Origin: Clostridia bacterium
GTDB lineage: Bacteria; Bacillota; Clostridia; TANB77; CAG-508
Assembly: GCA_900770385.1 (NCBI GenBank)
Contig: CAAGKK010000044.1
Location: forward strand, 1 to 64,000
Length of the DNA stretch: 64,000 nucleotides
Direction of reading: 5' to 3'
In this document: in pieces, positions 43,904-53,107 of the stretch
Layout: the number at the start of each line of letters is the position of its first letter
Numbering within the stretch: the first letter of the stretch is position 1
Program-made: the position numbers and the translations under genes
Notes under the pieces: generated by a model
What the model saw: the letters and a program-made list of their open reading frames with translations, nothing else
Told to the model about the DNA's origin: nothing
Database searches by the model: none

Positions 43904-44848
43904 ATGGAAAGTGTTATTTATCTAAAATTAATAAAAAATGAAGAAGATATATTTGCTGAAGATTCTAAATTACCTAGTTTATTAAAGAAGATAATATTAA
44001 AATATAAGTTGATTTTCAAAATAGCTACAATGGTTAGTACTAATAATTATAATATTATGATATTACCATTTAGAAGAATAGATGAAAATAAAATAGAAAA
44101 ATATTTAAGAAAACAAATAAAGAATAGTAAAATAAATAACACTACAAGATTAGTATTAGAAAATAATTTAAAAACAAAAACTGTAGTTAAGCTACTTGAA
44201 GATAATGGCATATATTATTTTAAAGGAGAACTAATAAAGAAAATATTACTGCCAGAGACATTAAAATATATAAATAAATTACAAAAGAAAGAGCTATTAA
44301 AAAGAGAAGTTACTATTTTAGTAAATGATAATAATAAGTTAAATAATTGGGTTATAAAATACATAGCACAAAATAGCAAAATTACTAAAATTGTAAGCAA
44401 TAAAATATATAAGTTTAAAGAATTAGAAAATGAACTATATGAAAATCATGGAATAGCAGTGCAATTTTCAAATAGTTATCAAAAAAGTTTAGCAAAATCT
44501 GATATAATAATAAATTTAGATTTTACACAATTTGAACTAAATGAGTATGTAATAAATAATAAAGCAATTGTAATTAATTGCAGTGATAGAGTTATAAAAG
44601 CAATTTCAAAACTTTTTAATGGAATAATAATAAATTCTTATAGAATAAAATTTCCAAAAGAAATAAACAATATATTTGAAAATTCCAAATTGTTAAATGA
44701 ATATGAAAATATAATATTGTATGAAAGTATTATAAATTGGCACAATATTAATTGTGCTGAAATTAGAGGAAAAATAGATAAAGACAAAATAATTATTTCA
44801 AAATTAATAGGAATTAATGGGGCAATCAACAAAATAGAATTTAGATAA
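43904..44848 (+). CDS. Hypothetical protein, 314 aa
   Basis: Family not recognised. Alternating strands and helices with an Ile/Asn/Lys-rich composition, no signal peptide. Parts such as VTILVNDNNKLNNWVIKYIA, SDIIINLDFTQF and AIVINCSDRVIKAI look like a Rossmann-type fold. The start is unclear: the ATG at 43904 directly follows a terminator T tract and has no SD at normal distance, so the mRNA may start in the terminator loop with a very short leader. The only other Met is internal. Followed by greA after its own promoter. Confidence 0.65.
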   Translation: MESVIYLKLIKNEEDIFAEDSKLPSLLKKIILKYKLIFKIATMVSTNNYNIMILPFRRIDENKIEKYLRKQIKNSKINNTTRLVLENNLKTKTVVKLLEDNGIYYFKGELIKKILLPETLKYINKLQKKELLKREVTILVNDNNKLNNWVIKYIAQNSKITKIVSNKIYKFKELENELYENHGIAVQFSNSYQKSLAKSDIIINLDFTQFELNEYVINNKAIVINCSDRVIKAISKLFNGIIINSYRIKFPKEINNIFENSKLLNEYENIILYESIINWHNINCAEIRGKIDKDKIIISKLIGINGAINKIEFR

Positions 44849-44854
44849 AAAGTA

Positions 44855-44883
44855 TTGACAAAAAATAAAATTCGAGTTAATAT
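44855..44883 (+). promoter_or_regulatory. greA promoter
   Basis: TTGACA (44855-44860), 17-nt spacer, TAATAT (44878-44883). AAAAAGTATTGACAAAA is shared with the promoter at 35765, and AAAAAAGTATTGA with the one at 45475. Confidence 0.65.
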
Positions 44884-44922
44884 ATAAGTCAATCTTAAAA
44901 AATCTGATAGGAGATGACAAAA

Positions 44923-45399
44923 ATGGATGAAAAAGAAATACTTTTAACCCAAGAAGGATATGACAAATTAGAAAGTGAATTAGAATATTTAAAAACTGAA
45001 GAAAGAGCCGAAATTGCAGAAAGAATTAGAGTAGCATTAGGTTTTGGAGATTTATCAGAAAACTCAGAATATGACGAAGCTAAAAATGCTCAAGCAGCAA
45101 ATGAAACAAAAATCGCAGATTTAGAAAACAAAATAAGACATGCAAGAATTATAGATGAATCAGAAATTGATACAAAAACAGTACAAATAGGTAATAAAGT
45201 AAAAGTACATGATTTAGAATTTGATGAAGATATTGAATATACAATAGTAGGTTCTACAGAAGTAGATTTAGCAAGCAATAAAATATCTAATGAATCACCA
45301 ATAGGTGCAGCTTTATTAGGTGCTAAGAAAAATCAAACAGTAGAAGCAAATACACCAGGGGGAATTATTAAATTCAAAATATTATCAATTACTAAATAA
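44923..45399 (+). CDS. greA: Transcription elongation factor GreA
   Basis: 158 aa from ATG 44923 (AGGAG 9 nt upstream; ATG 44914 touches the SD). Coiled-coil N-terminus with LTQEGYDKLESELEYLKTEER and the acidic tip GDLSENSEYDEAK that reaches into the RNA polymerase channel. C-terminal FKBP-like part with SPIGAALLGAKKNQTVEANTPGG. Rescues backtracked RNA polymerase by stimulating transcript cleavage. Ends in an AT-rich hairpin (AAAGAAAG/CTTTCTTT, about 45424-45456). Confidence 0.97.
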   Translation: MDEKEILLTQEGYDKLESELEYLKTEERAEIAERIRVALGFGDLSENSEYDEAKNAQAANETKIADLENKIRHARIIDESEIDTKTVQIGNKVKVHDLEFDEDIEYTIVGSTEVDLASNKISNESPIGAALLGAKKNQTVEANTPGGIIKFKILSITK

Positions 45400-45474
45400 T
45401 TTTATTAATATAGAGAAATAATAAAGAAAGGTTAATTTTAAATTTATCTTTCTTTTTTATTTTACAAAAAAGTA

Positions 45475-45503
45475 TTGAAAAAAAGGAATTGTTGGGGTAA
45501 AAT
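45475..45503 (+). promoter_or_regulatory. Promoter of the HD-hydrolase operon
   Basis: TTGAAA (45475-45480), 17-nt spacer, TAAAAT (45498-45503). Confidence 0.6.
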
Positions 45504-45529
45504 TTAAAATGTTATGATGGAGTAGAAAA

Positions 45530-46189
45530 ATGATTACATTAAAAGATATCCAGAATAATAAAGAAGTACTTGCTTTATTAAAAGGTTCGCAAAAGCAGTT
45601 AAATGAATTAGGTTATACAGAGCATTCTATAAGGCATGTTTCAATAGTTTCTAAAAGAGCAGGCGAAATTTTAGAAAAACTAGGTTACAATAAGGAAAGA
45701 GTAGAATTAGCTAAAATAGCAGGTTATTTACATGATATTGGTAATAGCGTAAACAGAATAGATCATGCTCAATCAGGCGCATTACTAGCTTATAGCATAT
45801 TAAAAGATATAGGCTTAGAAACAGAAAAATGTATTGAAATAATGACTGCTATAGGAAACCATGATGAAGAAACAGGAGAACCAGTAAGCGATATTTCGGC
45901 AGCTTTAATATTAGCAGACAAGTCAGATGTTCATAGAAATAGAGTAGTAAATCCAAATGCAACTAAGTTTCATATACATGATAGAGTAAATTATGCTGTA
46001 ACAGAATCTAATTTGAATTTAAATAAAAAAAGTAGAATTATTACATTAGATATTCAAATAGATACCAAAATCTGCCCAGTATTAGACTACTTTGAAATAT
46101 TTTTAAAAAGAACAATGATGAGCAAATATGCAGCTAAATATTTAAAACTATGGTTTGAACTTGTTATTAATGGAACAAGATTATTATAA
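45530..46189 (+). CDS. HD-domain phosphohydrolase
   Basis: 219 aa. The HD metal-binding set is clear: H35/H39 region GYTEHSIRHVSIV, HD pair in AGYLHDIGNS (about 67-69), NHDEETGEP, and ILADKSDVHRNRV with the last Asp. HD hydrolases cleave phosphates from nucleotides or cyclic dinucleotides; the substrate is unknown. The C-terminal part (about 150-219) is specific to this subgroup. Followed after 17 bp by the SecD-like gene, probably in one transcript. Confidence 0.85.
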   Translation: MITLKDIQNNKEVLALLKGSQKQLNELGYTEHSIRHVSIVSKRAGEILEKLGYNKERVELAKIAGYLHDIGNSVNRIDHAQSGALLAYSILKDIGLETEKCIEIMTAIGNHDEETGEPVSDISAALILADKSDVHRNRVVNPNATKFHIHDRVNYAVTESNLNLNKKSRIITLDIQIDTKICPVLDYFEIFLKRTMMSKYAAKYLKLWFELVINGTRLL

Positions 46190-46206
46190 AAATGGGAGGA
46201 ATAATA

Positions 46207-47577
46207 TTGAAAACAACAAAAAAAAGATTAAAACTAGCATTATTAATTTTAATTTGTATGGCAATCATTTTGGTAGGTTTTTGTGGAATATATGTAAAAG
46301 ATAAAAACAAATATTCAAACAAAATACCTAACTATAAATTAGCAACAGATTTAAAAGGAACAACAGTATTAGAACTAGATGTAGATACTTCAACAAATAA
46401 AAATTACTATGATTCAGAAGGAAAAAAAGTTGATTCTTCTGAAGTAACAGATGAGAATAAAAGTAATTATACTGAAAAAGAAGAAAAAGTAAATTTAGAT
46501 GAGAATCTAACTAAAGATAATTATGAAAAAACTTTAAATATATTAAAAGAAAGATTAAAATTCTTAAAAGTAGATCAATATAGTTTAGATTTAGATACCA
46601 AAACAGGAAAAATTGTTTTAAACTTTGCAGATGAATATCCAGATGATGTAAAGTCTATTTTGCCAATGGAAGGAAAGCTTGAATTAATAGATTCAAACAC
46701 AAAAGATGTTTTAATAGAAAATTCTAGTATAAAATCATTAGAAACTACATATGCATCAACAGACGATGGATACACGGTATACTTAAATCTAAAATTAAAC
46801 AAAGAAGGAATAGACAAAATTAATGGCATAGATGGATACAAAACTACAACAGACGATAATGGGGAAGTATCAACAAACAAGCTTAAAGTACAATTTGATA
46901 CAGACGAAATAGCAGAAGTATCTTATGATAATATGGAATTAATAGGAAAAACATTAAGAGTTACATTAGCAAGTAATATAACATCAAATTCAACATTTAC
47001 TTCCAAAATGAACACTGCTACTGTAGTTTCTAAATTAACTACAATAGGAAAAACACCATTAGTATATAAAATAACAGCAGAAGAATATTTAAAAACAAAT
47101 GTAGATACTAAAGTGGTTTATGGAGCATTAATTGTAACAGCAGTATTATTAGTTGCTACATTTATTACATGGATCATTAAATATAAGATGAACGGATTAC
47201 TAGCTGTAATAGGAACTCTTACCAATATATCTTTAATGACAATCGTAATTAGATATACTAATATAGAAATATCATTAAACTCATTATCAGCAATTATAGG
47301 ATTATTTGTAGTAAACACATATTTAGTAAGTAATATACTAACACATATTAAAAATGAAGAAAAAACATTTGCAGAAAATATACAACATGCATATTTAAAA
47401 TCAATAGATGTATTAATAATAAGTTTATTAATGTTTGTTGTATTTGCATTTAGTAAGATGACAGTAATCAATTCTATGGGATTATTATTCTTCTGGGGAT
47501 GGTTAACAATTGTTCTAGGAAATTTATTATTTACGGTTCCTATGTTATATGTAAAAAGTAGGGAGGTAAGCAAATAA
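46207..47577 (+). CDS. secD: SecD-like protein-export membrane subunit (reduced)
   Basis: 456 aa from TTG 46207 (GGGAGG 6 nt upstream; ATG 46192 overlaps the SD). One N-terminal helix (about 7-27), an extracytoplasmic part with LATDLKGTTVLELDVD (the SecD D1 motif, normally DLxGG) and P1-like strands, then five or six C-terminal helices (about 305-450). The head lacks much of the standard motif content and the membrane part is degenerate, so it is a divergent SecD. SecD/SecF use the proton gradient to help pull preproteins out of SecYEG. It overlaps the SecF-like gene by one base. Confidence 0.75.
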   Translation: MKTTKKRLKLALLILICMAIILVGFCGIYVKDKNKYSNKIPNYKLATDLKGTTVLELDVDTSTNKNYYDSEGKKVDSSEVTDENKSNYTEKEEKVNLDENLTKDNYEKTLNILKERLKFLKVDQYSLDLDTKTGKIVLNFADEYPDDVKSILPMEGKLELIDSNTKDVLIENSSIKSLETTYASTDDGYTVYLNLKLNKEGIDKINGIDGYKTTTDDNGEVSTNKLKVQFDTDEIAEVSYDNMELIGKTLRVTLASNITSNSTFTSKMNTATVVSKLTTIGKTPLVYKITAEEYLKTNVDTKVVYGALIVTAVLLVATFITWIIKYKMNGLLAVIGTLTNISLMTIVIRYTNIEISLNSLSAIIGLFVVNTYLVSNILTHIKNEEKTFAENIQHAYLKSIDVLIISLLMFVVFAFSKMTVINSMGLLFFWGWLTIVLGNLLFTVPMLYVKSREVSK

Positions 47578-48209
47578 TGAAAAAAATAACAGAAAACAAA
47601 AAAATATTGATTATTGCAATATTAATTATAATAGTAGCAGGTATAATATTTTTAGCAGTTAAAGGATTTAACAAAGGTATTATTTATGACTCTGCAACAA
47701 GAATAGAATGCTATATACCATCAGGATATGAAAAAGCAGATATAGAAAATATTACAAATGAAACTTTTAGTAATAAAAATGTAACAGTGCAAGACATTGA
47801 AAAGTTAAACCAAATGGTTTCAATAAAAATAAAAGATTATAGTGAAGAAGAGTTAGAAAACTTTAAAACAAAAATTTCTGAAAAATATGGAATAGACAAA
47901 GACAAATTAGAAATATATGAAATAAAAATACCTACAACTAGAATTAGTACAATAGTAAAACCTTATGTATTACCAGTAAGTATTGTAACAGTGTTATCTT
48001 TAGTTTATATTGCATTAAGAAATATAAAAAGTAAAGAGGCTGTAAAGAAAGTTATAAAAGTTGCATTAACATTAGTATTAGTAGCTGGTATATACTTTAG
48101 TATATTAGTAATAGCTCAAATACCAATTAATGAATATACAATGCCAATAGCTTTAATGTTGTATGTACTAACTTTATTAATTGAAGTAATAAAACTAAAT
48201 AAAGAATAA
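47577..48209 (+). CDS. SecF-like membrane protein (reduced)
   Basis: 210 aa, against about 300 for SecF. N-terminal helix (9-29), an extracytoplasmic segment of about 95 residues with an alternating strand/helix pattern (VTVQDIEKLNQMVSIKIKDY), then three or four C-terminal helices. The order (short head then helices), the ATGA overlap with the SecD-like gene and the size suggest a trimmed SecF. Conserved SecF motifs are not evident, so the call rests on context. Confidence 0.55.
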   Translation: MKKITENKKILIIAILIIIVAGIIFLAVKGFNKGIIYDSATRIECYIPSGYEKADIENITNETFSNKNVTVQDIEKLNQMVSIKIKDYSEEELENFKTKISEKYGIDKDKLEIYEIKIPTTRISTIVKPYVLPVSIVTVLSLVYIALRNIKSKEAVKKVIKVALTLVLVAGIYFSILVIAQIPINEYTMPIALMLYVLTLLIEVIKLNKE

Positions 48210-48217
48210 TAAAATAA

Positions 48218-48258
48218 AGCGGAATAAATTCTACACGGGCGGACAGAGGAGTCCGCCC
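48218..48258 (-). repeat. GC-rich palindromic repeat copy 8, inverted, with GCGGAAT palindrome remnant
   Basis: AGCGGAATAAATTCT (48218-48232), then GGGCGGACAGAGGAGTCCGCCC (48237-48258), the family in reverse orientation. It lies between convergent genes and could terminate both; a further hairpin ACGAT/ATCGT follows at about 48265-48282. Confidence 0.8.
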
Positions 48259-48272
48259 ATATATACGATTTA

Positions 48273-50654
48273 TTATATCGTTTTATTCTTTTTTAATTCA
48301 ACAACAGTTACTCCCATTTCACCCTCACCAAATGTACCATTTCTAAAACTTTTAACATAAGGATTATTTTTTAAGAAAGTATGAATGCCAGCACGAAGTT
48401 TTCCTGTACCTTTGCCATGTACAATTCTAATTGTTTCTAAGCTACTTAAAGAACAACTATCTAAGTATTTATCTATTAAGTATATTGCTTGATCAACATT
48501 TAAACCAATAACATTAATTTCATTTGAAATACTTTTTTGAGTCAAATGTAATGTAGAAGAGGTATTAGTTTTCTTAATATTTTTAGGTTTAGATAAATCT
48601 AATTCTAGGTTATTAATATCTACATTTAATTTGGTATTTTCAACCTGAACTTGAACTTTTCCATTTTTTACATTGCCTATAATAATACCACTTTTATTTA
48701 AATTAGTAATAATAACTTTTGTTCCTTTTGGTAAATCAGAACTTGTTAAAGTACCAGTAGATATTTCTTTATCTGAAGAATTTATATTTCGTAGAGATGT
48801 ATTTAAATCATTTCTTAAATTATTTAAATCTTTAATTTTAGAAGAAGTATCTGTGCCTAAAATATCATTCATTTGTTTTATAATTTTTGTAGAATCATCT
48901 TTAGCTTTTAATAATATATCTCTCGCTTCAATTTTTGCGTTTTCAATAATTTCTTTTTCTTTATCCTTAACATCTTTATTATCTTTTTGAAGTTCTAATT
49001 TTAACTTTTCTATTTCAACTGTATCAGAATCTATTTTTTCTTTTTGCTTTTCAATTTCTGACTTAGTATCATATATATTTTTTAAAATATCTTCTATTTT
49101 TATGTCATTAGAATCAACTAAAGAAATAGCTCTATCTAATATTTTCTTATTAAGTCCTAATTTTTGAGAAATAGCAAAAGCATTACTTTTGCCAGGTATT
49201 CCTAATATTATGTGATATGTTGGCTTTAGATTTTCAACATCAAACTCAGCACTAGCATTAATATATCCATCGTGTGTTAGGGCATAATTTTTAATTTCTT
49301 GATAATGAGTAGTGGATATACAAAGAGCACCTAAGTTATGAAAAAATTCTAAAATACTAATAGCTAAACTACTTCCTTCAATAGGATCTGTACCAGAACC
49401 TAATTCATCCACTAATATTAAGCTTTGACAAGTTGCATGATTTGTTATATTTATTATTGTTTTTATGTGAGATGAAAAAGTACTTAAAGATTCTGAAATA
49501 CTTTGATTATCACCAATATCCGCAAAAATATTATCAAAAATAAAAATACTACTATTTTCATTAGCAGGAATCATAATACCGCTATAAGCCATTAAATGTA
49601 ATAAGCCAACTGTTTTTAAACTTACAGTTTTACCTCCAGTGTTAGGTCCTGTAATTACTAATGTAGAATAGGTAGTTCCTAAAGATAAATCTATTGGAAC
49701 TACAATATTTTTATCTATTAATGGATGTCTTGCTTTTATTAAGTTAAATTCTTTCTTTTCATTAATTTTAGGAAGAATACCGTTAATACTAATAGAATAT
49801 TTAGCTTTTGCAAATATAAAGTCAATCCTTCCTAGAAGTCTAACATTATTTTCTAATTCATTAATAATAAGTGAAAATTTAGTAGAAATGTTAGAGAGAA
49901 TTTTTTCTATTTCTATATTTTCTTTTATTTTTAAAGTACTTATTTCGTTGTTCATATTAAACACAATAGTAGGTTCTATAAAAACGGTAGAACCACTTGA
50001 AGATATGTCATGTATAAGTCCATTTATATTGTTCCTATATTCATCTTTTACAGGTATTACATACCTATTATCTCTAATGGTTATAATAGGGTCCATAAGA
50101 TATTTTGAGTATGTAGGGGAATGTATAAAATGATTTAATTTATCTTTTATATTTTGCTCTAATGTTTTTTTTGCTCTTCTTATAGAATATAAAGTGTCGG
50201 AAGCTCTATCATCAATAGTATTTTCATCAATTATTTTAGAAAATACTTCTCTTTCTAAATTTAAATTTATATACAAATTATTAAATAGAGGCTTTAATAT
50301 ATTAAAATCAAAATTTATACTTTTAGATAATTCATCAAAAAATGAATATAATTCACGAGACATTTTTAATACAGAGGTTAAATCCAAAATTTCTTTTGGA
50401 GATAATATATTCTGACTATCCAACTTTTTCAAATGAACAGAAATATCATTAAATTCCCCAATAGGTGGAGCACCATATTTATTTATAATATCAACAGCTT
50501 GATTAGTTTGAAGTAATCTATTAGATACTTCTGCAGAATTAAAAGATGGTTGTAATTCTCTAATTAATTTTTTTCCAATATAAGTTTTACTAAAACCTAA
50601 TAATATATCTAATATTTTATTATATTCTAAAATTTCTAAAGTACTATTATTCAT
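48273..50654 (-). CDS. mutS2: Endonuclease MutS2
   Basis: 793 aa. MutS core and clamp (about 1-320), ABC-type ATPase with Walker A TGPNTGGKTVSLKT (about 333-346) and LILVDELGSGTDPIEG, a coiled coil (about 510-620), a KOW-like segment (LPKGTKVIITNLNKSGIIIG) and a C-terminal Smr nuclease domain with IRIVHGKGTGKLR (about 745). No N-terminal mismatch-recognition domain. MutS2 limits homologous recombination and, in Firmicutes, splits collided ribosomes. The SD GAAAGGAc lies 8 nt before the ATG. Confidence 0.97.
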   Translation of the reverse strand: MNNSTLEILEYNKILDILLGFSKTYIGKKLIRELQPSFNSAEVSNRLLQTNQAVDIINKYGAPPIGEFNDISVHLKKLDSQNILSPKEILDLTSVLKMSRELYSFFDELSKSINFDFNILKPLFNNLYINLNLEREVFSKIIDENTIDDRASDTLYSIRRAKKTLEQNIKDKLNHFIHSPTYSKYLMDPIITIRDNRYVIPVKDEYRNNINGLIHDISSSGSTVFIEPTIVFNMNNEISTLKIKENIEIEKILSNISTKFSLIINELENNVRLLGRIDFIFAKAKYSISINGILPKINEKKEFNLIKARHPLIDKNIVVPIDLSLGTTYSTLVITGPNTGGKTVSLKTVGLLHLMAYSGIMIPANENSSIFIFDNIFADIGDNQSISESLSTFSSHIKTIINITNHATCQSLILVDELGSGTDPIEGSSLAISILEFFHNLGALCISTTHYQEIKNYALTHDGYINASAEFDVENLKPTYHIILGIPGKSNAFAISQKLGLNKKILDRAISLVDSNDIKIEDILKNIYDTKSEIEKQKEKIDSDTVEIEKLKLELQKDNKDVKDKEKEIIENAKIEARDILLKAKDDSTKIIKQMNDILGTDTSSKIKDLNNLRNDLNTSLRNINSSDKEISTGTLTSSDLPKGTKVIITNLNKSGIIIGNVKNGKVQVQVENTKLNVDINNLELDLSKPKNIKKTNTSSTLHLTQKSISNEINVIGLNVDQAIYLIDKYLDSCSLSSLETIRIVHGKGTGKLRAGIHTFLKNNPYVKSFRNGTFGEGEMGVTVVELKKNKTI

Positions 50655-50696
50655 TTTTTTGTCCTTTCAATATTTTAAACACTATTATTATACTAT

Positions 50697-50725
50697 GTTT
50701 CAGCAATTATATCAACCTAATTATA
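50697..50725 (-). promoter_or_regulatory. mutS2 promoter
   Basis: Minus strand TTGATA (50725-50720), 17-nt spacer, TATAAT (50702-50697). Confidence 0.7.
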
Positions 50726-50808
50726 AAAAGCAAATAATATAATAAAATATATTGCAAATTACTAAATATTTGTATAAAATATATCTAAATAAAAGATTGG
50801 AGAAAAAA

Positions 50809-51651
50809 ATGTCACAAATAATAGATGGAAAAAATTTAGCAAAAAATATTAGAGAAAGTTTAAAGGACGAAGTAAAAGAATTGAAGAATGCGGAAATTTA
50901 TCCTAAACTTGCAGTTATAATGGTAGGGGATGATAAAGCATCAAAAGTATATGTTAAAAATAAAAGCAAAGCATGTGAAGATGTTGGAATAGCATACGAA
51001 GAATACTTATTACCAGCAAGTACAAAAATGCAAGAACTATTAGAACTAATAGAAAAATTAAACAATGACGAAACAATACATGGAATATTGGTACAAAGTC
51101 CATTACCAAATGGATTAGATGCTAATGAAGCATTTAGAACAATTTCACCTAAAAAAGATGTAGATGGATTTCATCCAATCAATGTTGGAAAATTAAGTTT
51201 AAACCAAGATTGTTTTATATCATGCACACCATATGGAATTATAAAAATGTTAGAAAGTTATAATATACCAATAGAAGGTGCGAATGCTGTTATTATAGGA
51301 AGAAGTAATATAGTTGGAAAGCCATTGGCCAAATGTTTATTAAATAAAAATGCAACAGTAACAGTATGTCATTCTAAAACAAAAAACTTAAAAGAAATAA
51401 CTAAAAATGCAGATATATTAATAGCAGCAATAGGAAAGCCTAAGTTTGTAACAGAAGATATGGTAAAAAACGGTGCTACTGTTATAGATGTTGGAATAAA
51501 TAGAACTGATGATGGCAAATTAGTGGGGGATACAGATTTTGAAAATATAAAAGAAAAGGTACAATATATAACACCAGTGCCAGGCGGAGTAGGACCAATG
51601 ACAATAGCAATGCTTATGTATAATGTAGTAAAAGCTGCAAAGCAACAATAA
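50809..51651 (+). CDS. folD: Methylenetetrahydrofolate dehydrogenase/cyclohydrolase FolD
   Basis: 280 aa from ATG 50809 (TTGGAGA 7 nt upstream). Catalytic YVKNKSKACEDVGI with the Tyr/Lys pair, VQSPLPNG, DVDGFHPINVGKL, NAVIIGRSNIVGKPLAKCLL NADP site and PVPGGVGPMTIAMLMYN. Links the one-carbon folate pool (5,10-methylene to 10-formyl-THF). Ends in a terminator before dprA. Confidence 0.97.
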   Translation: MSQIIDGKNLAKNIRESLKDEVKELKNAEIYPKLAVIMVGDDKASKVYVKNKSKACEDVGIAYEEYLLPASTKMQELLELIEKLNNDETIHGILVQSPLPNGLDANEAFRTISPKKDVDGFHPINVGKLSLNQDCFISCTPYGIIKMLESYNIPIEGANAVIIGRSNIVGKPLAKCLLNKNATVTVCHSKTKNLKEITKNADILIAAIGKPKFVTEDMVKNGATVIDVGINRTDDGKLVGDTDFENIKEKVQYITPVPGGVGPMTIAMLMYNVVKAAKQQ

Positions 51652-51660
51652 AGAAATAAT

Positions 51661-51690
51661 TAAAAGGGAGCGAGAATATCGCTCCCTTTT
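51661..51690 (+). terminator. Terminator of folD
   Basis: AAAAGGGAGCGA pairs with TCGCTCCCTTTT; the T side is stem plus ATTA. Confidence 0.8.
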
Positions 51691-51724
51691 ATTATCTTAT
51701 AAAAAATAGGAGGTAATAAAAATA

Positions 51725-52381
51725 ATGAAATATAAAGTTATAAAAATAAATATAGATAGTAAATATTATCCAGAAAGATTAAAAAACATAGCTTGTCCAC
51801 CAAAGCAACTATATTGTTTGGGCAATTTAAAACTTTTAAACTGTAATAATACTATTGGAATTATTGGATCAAGAAACTGTAGTAAGTATGGAGAAAAAGT
51901 ATCAAAAGCTTTTGGCTTTAATTTAGCAAAACAAGATATGTGTGTAATAAGTGGACTTGCTAAAGGGATAGATTCTTTTTCACATATAGGAGCTTTAAAT
52001 GCAAATGGAAAAACAATAGCAGTACTAGGAAGCGGATTGGATAATATTTACCCAAAGGAAAATATTTACTTGTTTAATAGTATTATTAATAATGACGGGT
52101 TAATAATAAGCGAATATCAATTAGGAACTAAGCCATTAAAACAAAACTTTCCAGCAAGAAATAGAATTATAAGTGGTTTAAGTGATAGTATTCTTGTGGT
52201 AGAGGCAAGGGAAAATAGTGGCACTAATATAACCGTTGATTTTGCATTAGAACAAGGAAAAGATGTATTTGTTATTCCAGGAAATATATATTCAAAAACA
52301 AGTAATGGTACTAATTTTTTAATAAAAGAAGGGGCAATTCCAGTGACTAACTACGAAGATATATTGAATTATAGAAGATAA
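51725..52381 (+). CDS. dprA: DprA/Smf-type DNA-processing protein (core only)
   Basis: 218 aa, shorter than the usual 290-370. It holds the Rossmann core: IGIIGSRNCSKYGEKVSKAF, ISGLAKGIDSFSHIGAL, VLGSGLDNIYPKEN, FPARNRIISGLSDSILVVEA and FVIPGNIYSKTSNGTNFLIKEGA. The N-terminal SAM-like domain and C-terminal winged helix are missing. DprA loads RecA onto incoming single-stranded DNA; this short type may be a distinct Smf subfamily. The SD AGGAGGt is 11 nt before the ATG. Confidence 0.9.
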   Translation: MKYKVIKINIDSKYYPERLKNIACPPKQLYCLGNLKLLNCNNTIGIIGSRNCSKYGEKVSKAFGFNLAKQDMCVISGLAKGIDSFSHIGALNANGKTIAVLGSGLDNIYPKENIYLFNSIINNDGLIISEYQLGTKPLKQNFPARNRIISGLSDSILVVEARENSGTNITVDFALEQGKDVFVIPGNIYSKTSNGTNFLIKEGAIPVTNYEDILNYRR

Positions 52382-52473
52382 ATTTTAACAAAGAATTAAT
52401 TAATAATATGAATGAGGGTGGACAAATTTACTTGCTCACCAATTACAAAGAAAAATTATTTTTGGCTAAATGC

Positions 52474-52503
52474 TTGACAATTGTAATGTTTGGGTATTAT
52501 AAT
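52474..52503 (+). promoter_or_regulatory. rimP-nusA-infB operon promoter
   Basis: TTGACA (52474-52479), 18-nt spacer, TATAAT (52498-52503). Confidence 0.75.
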
Positions 52504-52524
52504 ATAAAAGCATAAGAAATAACT

Positions 52525-52551
52525 AGAGAGTGGGAACAAATCCCACTCTCT
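52525..52551 (+). promoter_or_regulatory. Leader hairpin of the rimP operon
   Basis: AGAGAGTGGGA (52525-52535) pairs perfectly with TCCCACTCTCT (52541-52551), loop ACAAA. No T tract; 9 nt before the SD. Candidate control or stabilising element. Confidence 0.55.
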
Positions 52552-52573
52552 AATACATATAGGAGGAATTTGA

Positions 52574-53029
52574 TTGTCTAAAATAGAAGAAAAAGTTGAA
52601 AGCTTATTATCAAGTGTTATTAATCAATTAGGTTATGAGCTTTATGATGTAGAGTATGCAAAAGAAGGAAAAGATTACTTTTTAAGAATATTTATTGATA
52701 AGCCAGAAGGAATAGATTTAAACGACTGCGAAAAAGTAAATAATGCAATTAATGAACTTTTAGATGAAGCAGATTATATAAAAGAACAATATTTTTTAGA
52801 AGTTTCTTCACCAGGAATAGAAAGAATCCTTAGAAAAGATAAGCATCTAAAAGATAATATTGGAAGTATGGTTGAACTAAAGCTTTTTAAATCAATTAAT
52901 AAAGAAAAGAATCTTGTAGGATATTTAAAATCTTACGATGAAAATTTTATAACTATAGAAAAAGACAATAAAGAAATACAAGTAGAAAGAAAAAATATTT
53001 CTATAATAAAAACAGTATATGAATGGTAA
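52574..53029 (+). CDS. rimP: Ribosome maturation factor RimP
   Basis: 151 aa from TTG 52574 (AGGAGG 7 nt upstream). Family residues ELYDVEYAKEGKDYFLRIFIDKPEGIDLNDCEKV and LEVSSPGIERILRKDKHL are present; a C-terminal SH3-like part follows. Assists early 30S assembly. Opens the conserved rimP-nusA-ylxR-ylxQ-infB-rbfA order. Confidence 0.96.
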   Translation: MSKIEEKVESLLSSVINQLGYELYDVEYAKEGKDYFLRIFIDKPEGIDLNDCEKVNNAINELLDEADYIKEQYFLEVSSPGIERILRKDKHLKDNIGSMVELKLFKSINKEKNLVGYLKSYDENFITIEKDNKEIQVERKNISIIKTVYEW

Positions 53030-53107
53030 AAGTTATTTATTAAATTTAAAATTATTATATAAACTCACTAAGTAAAAAAAGCAAAGTGAGGAGAGGAGGA
53101 AGATAAA

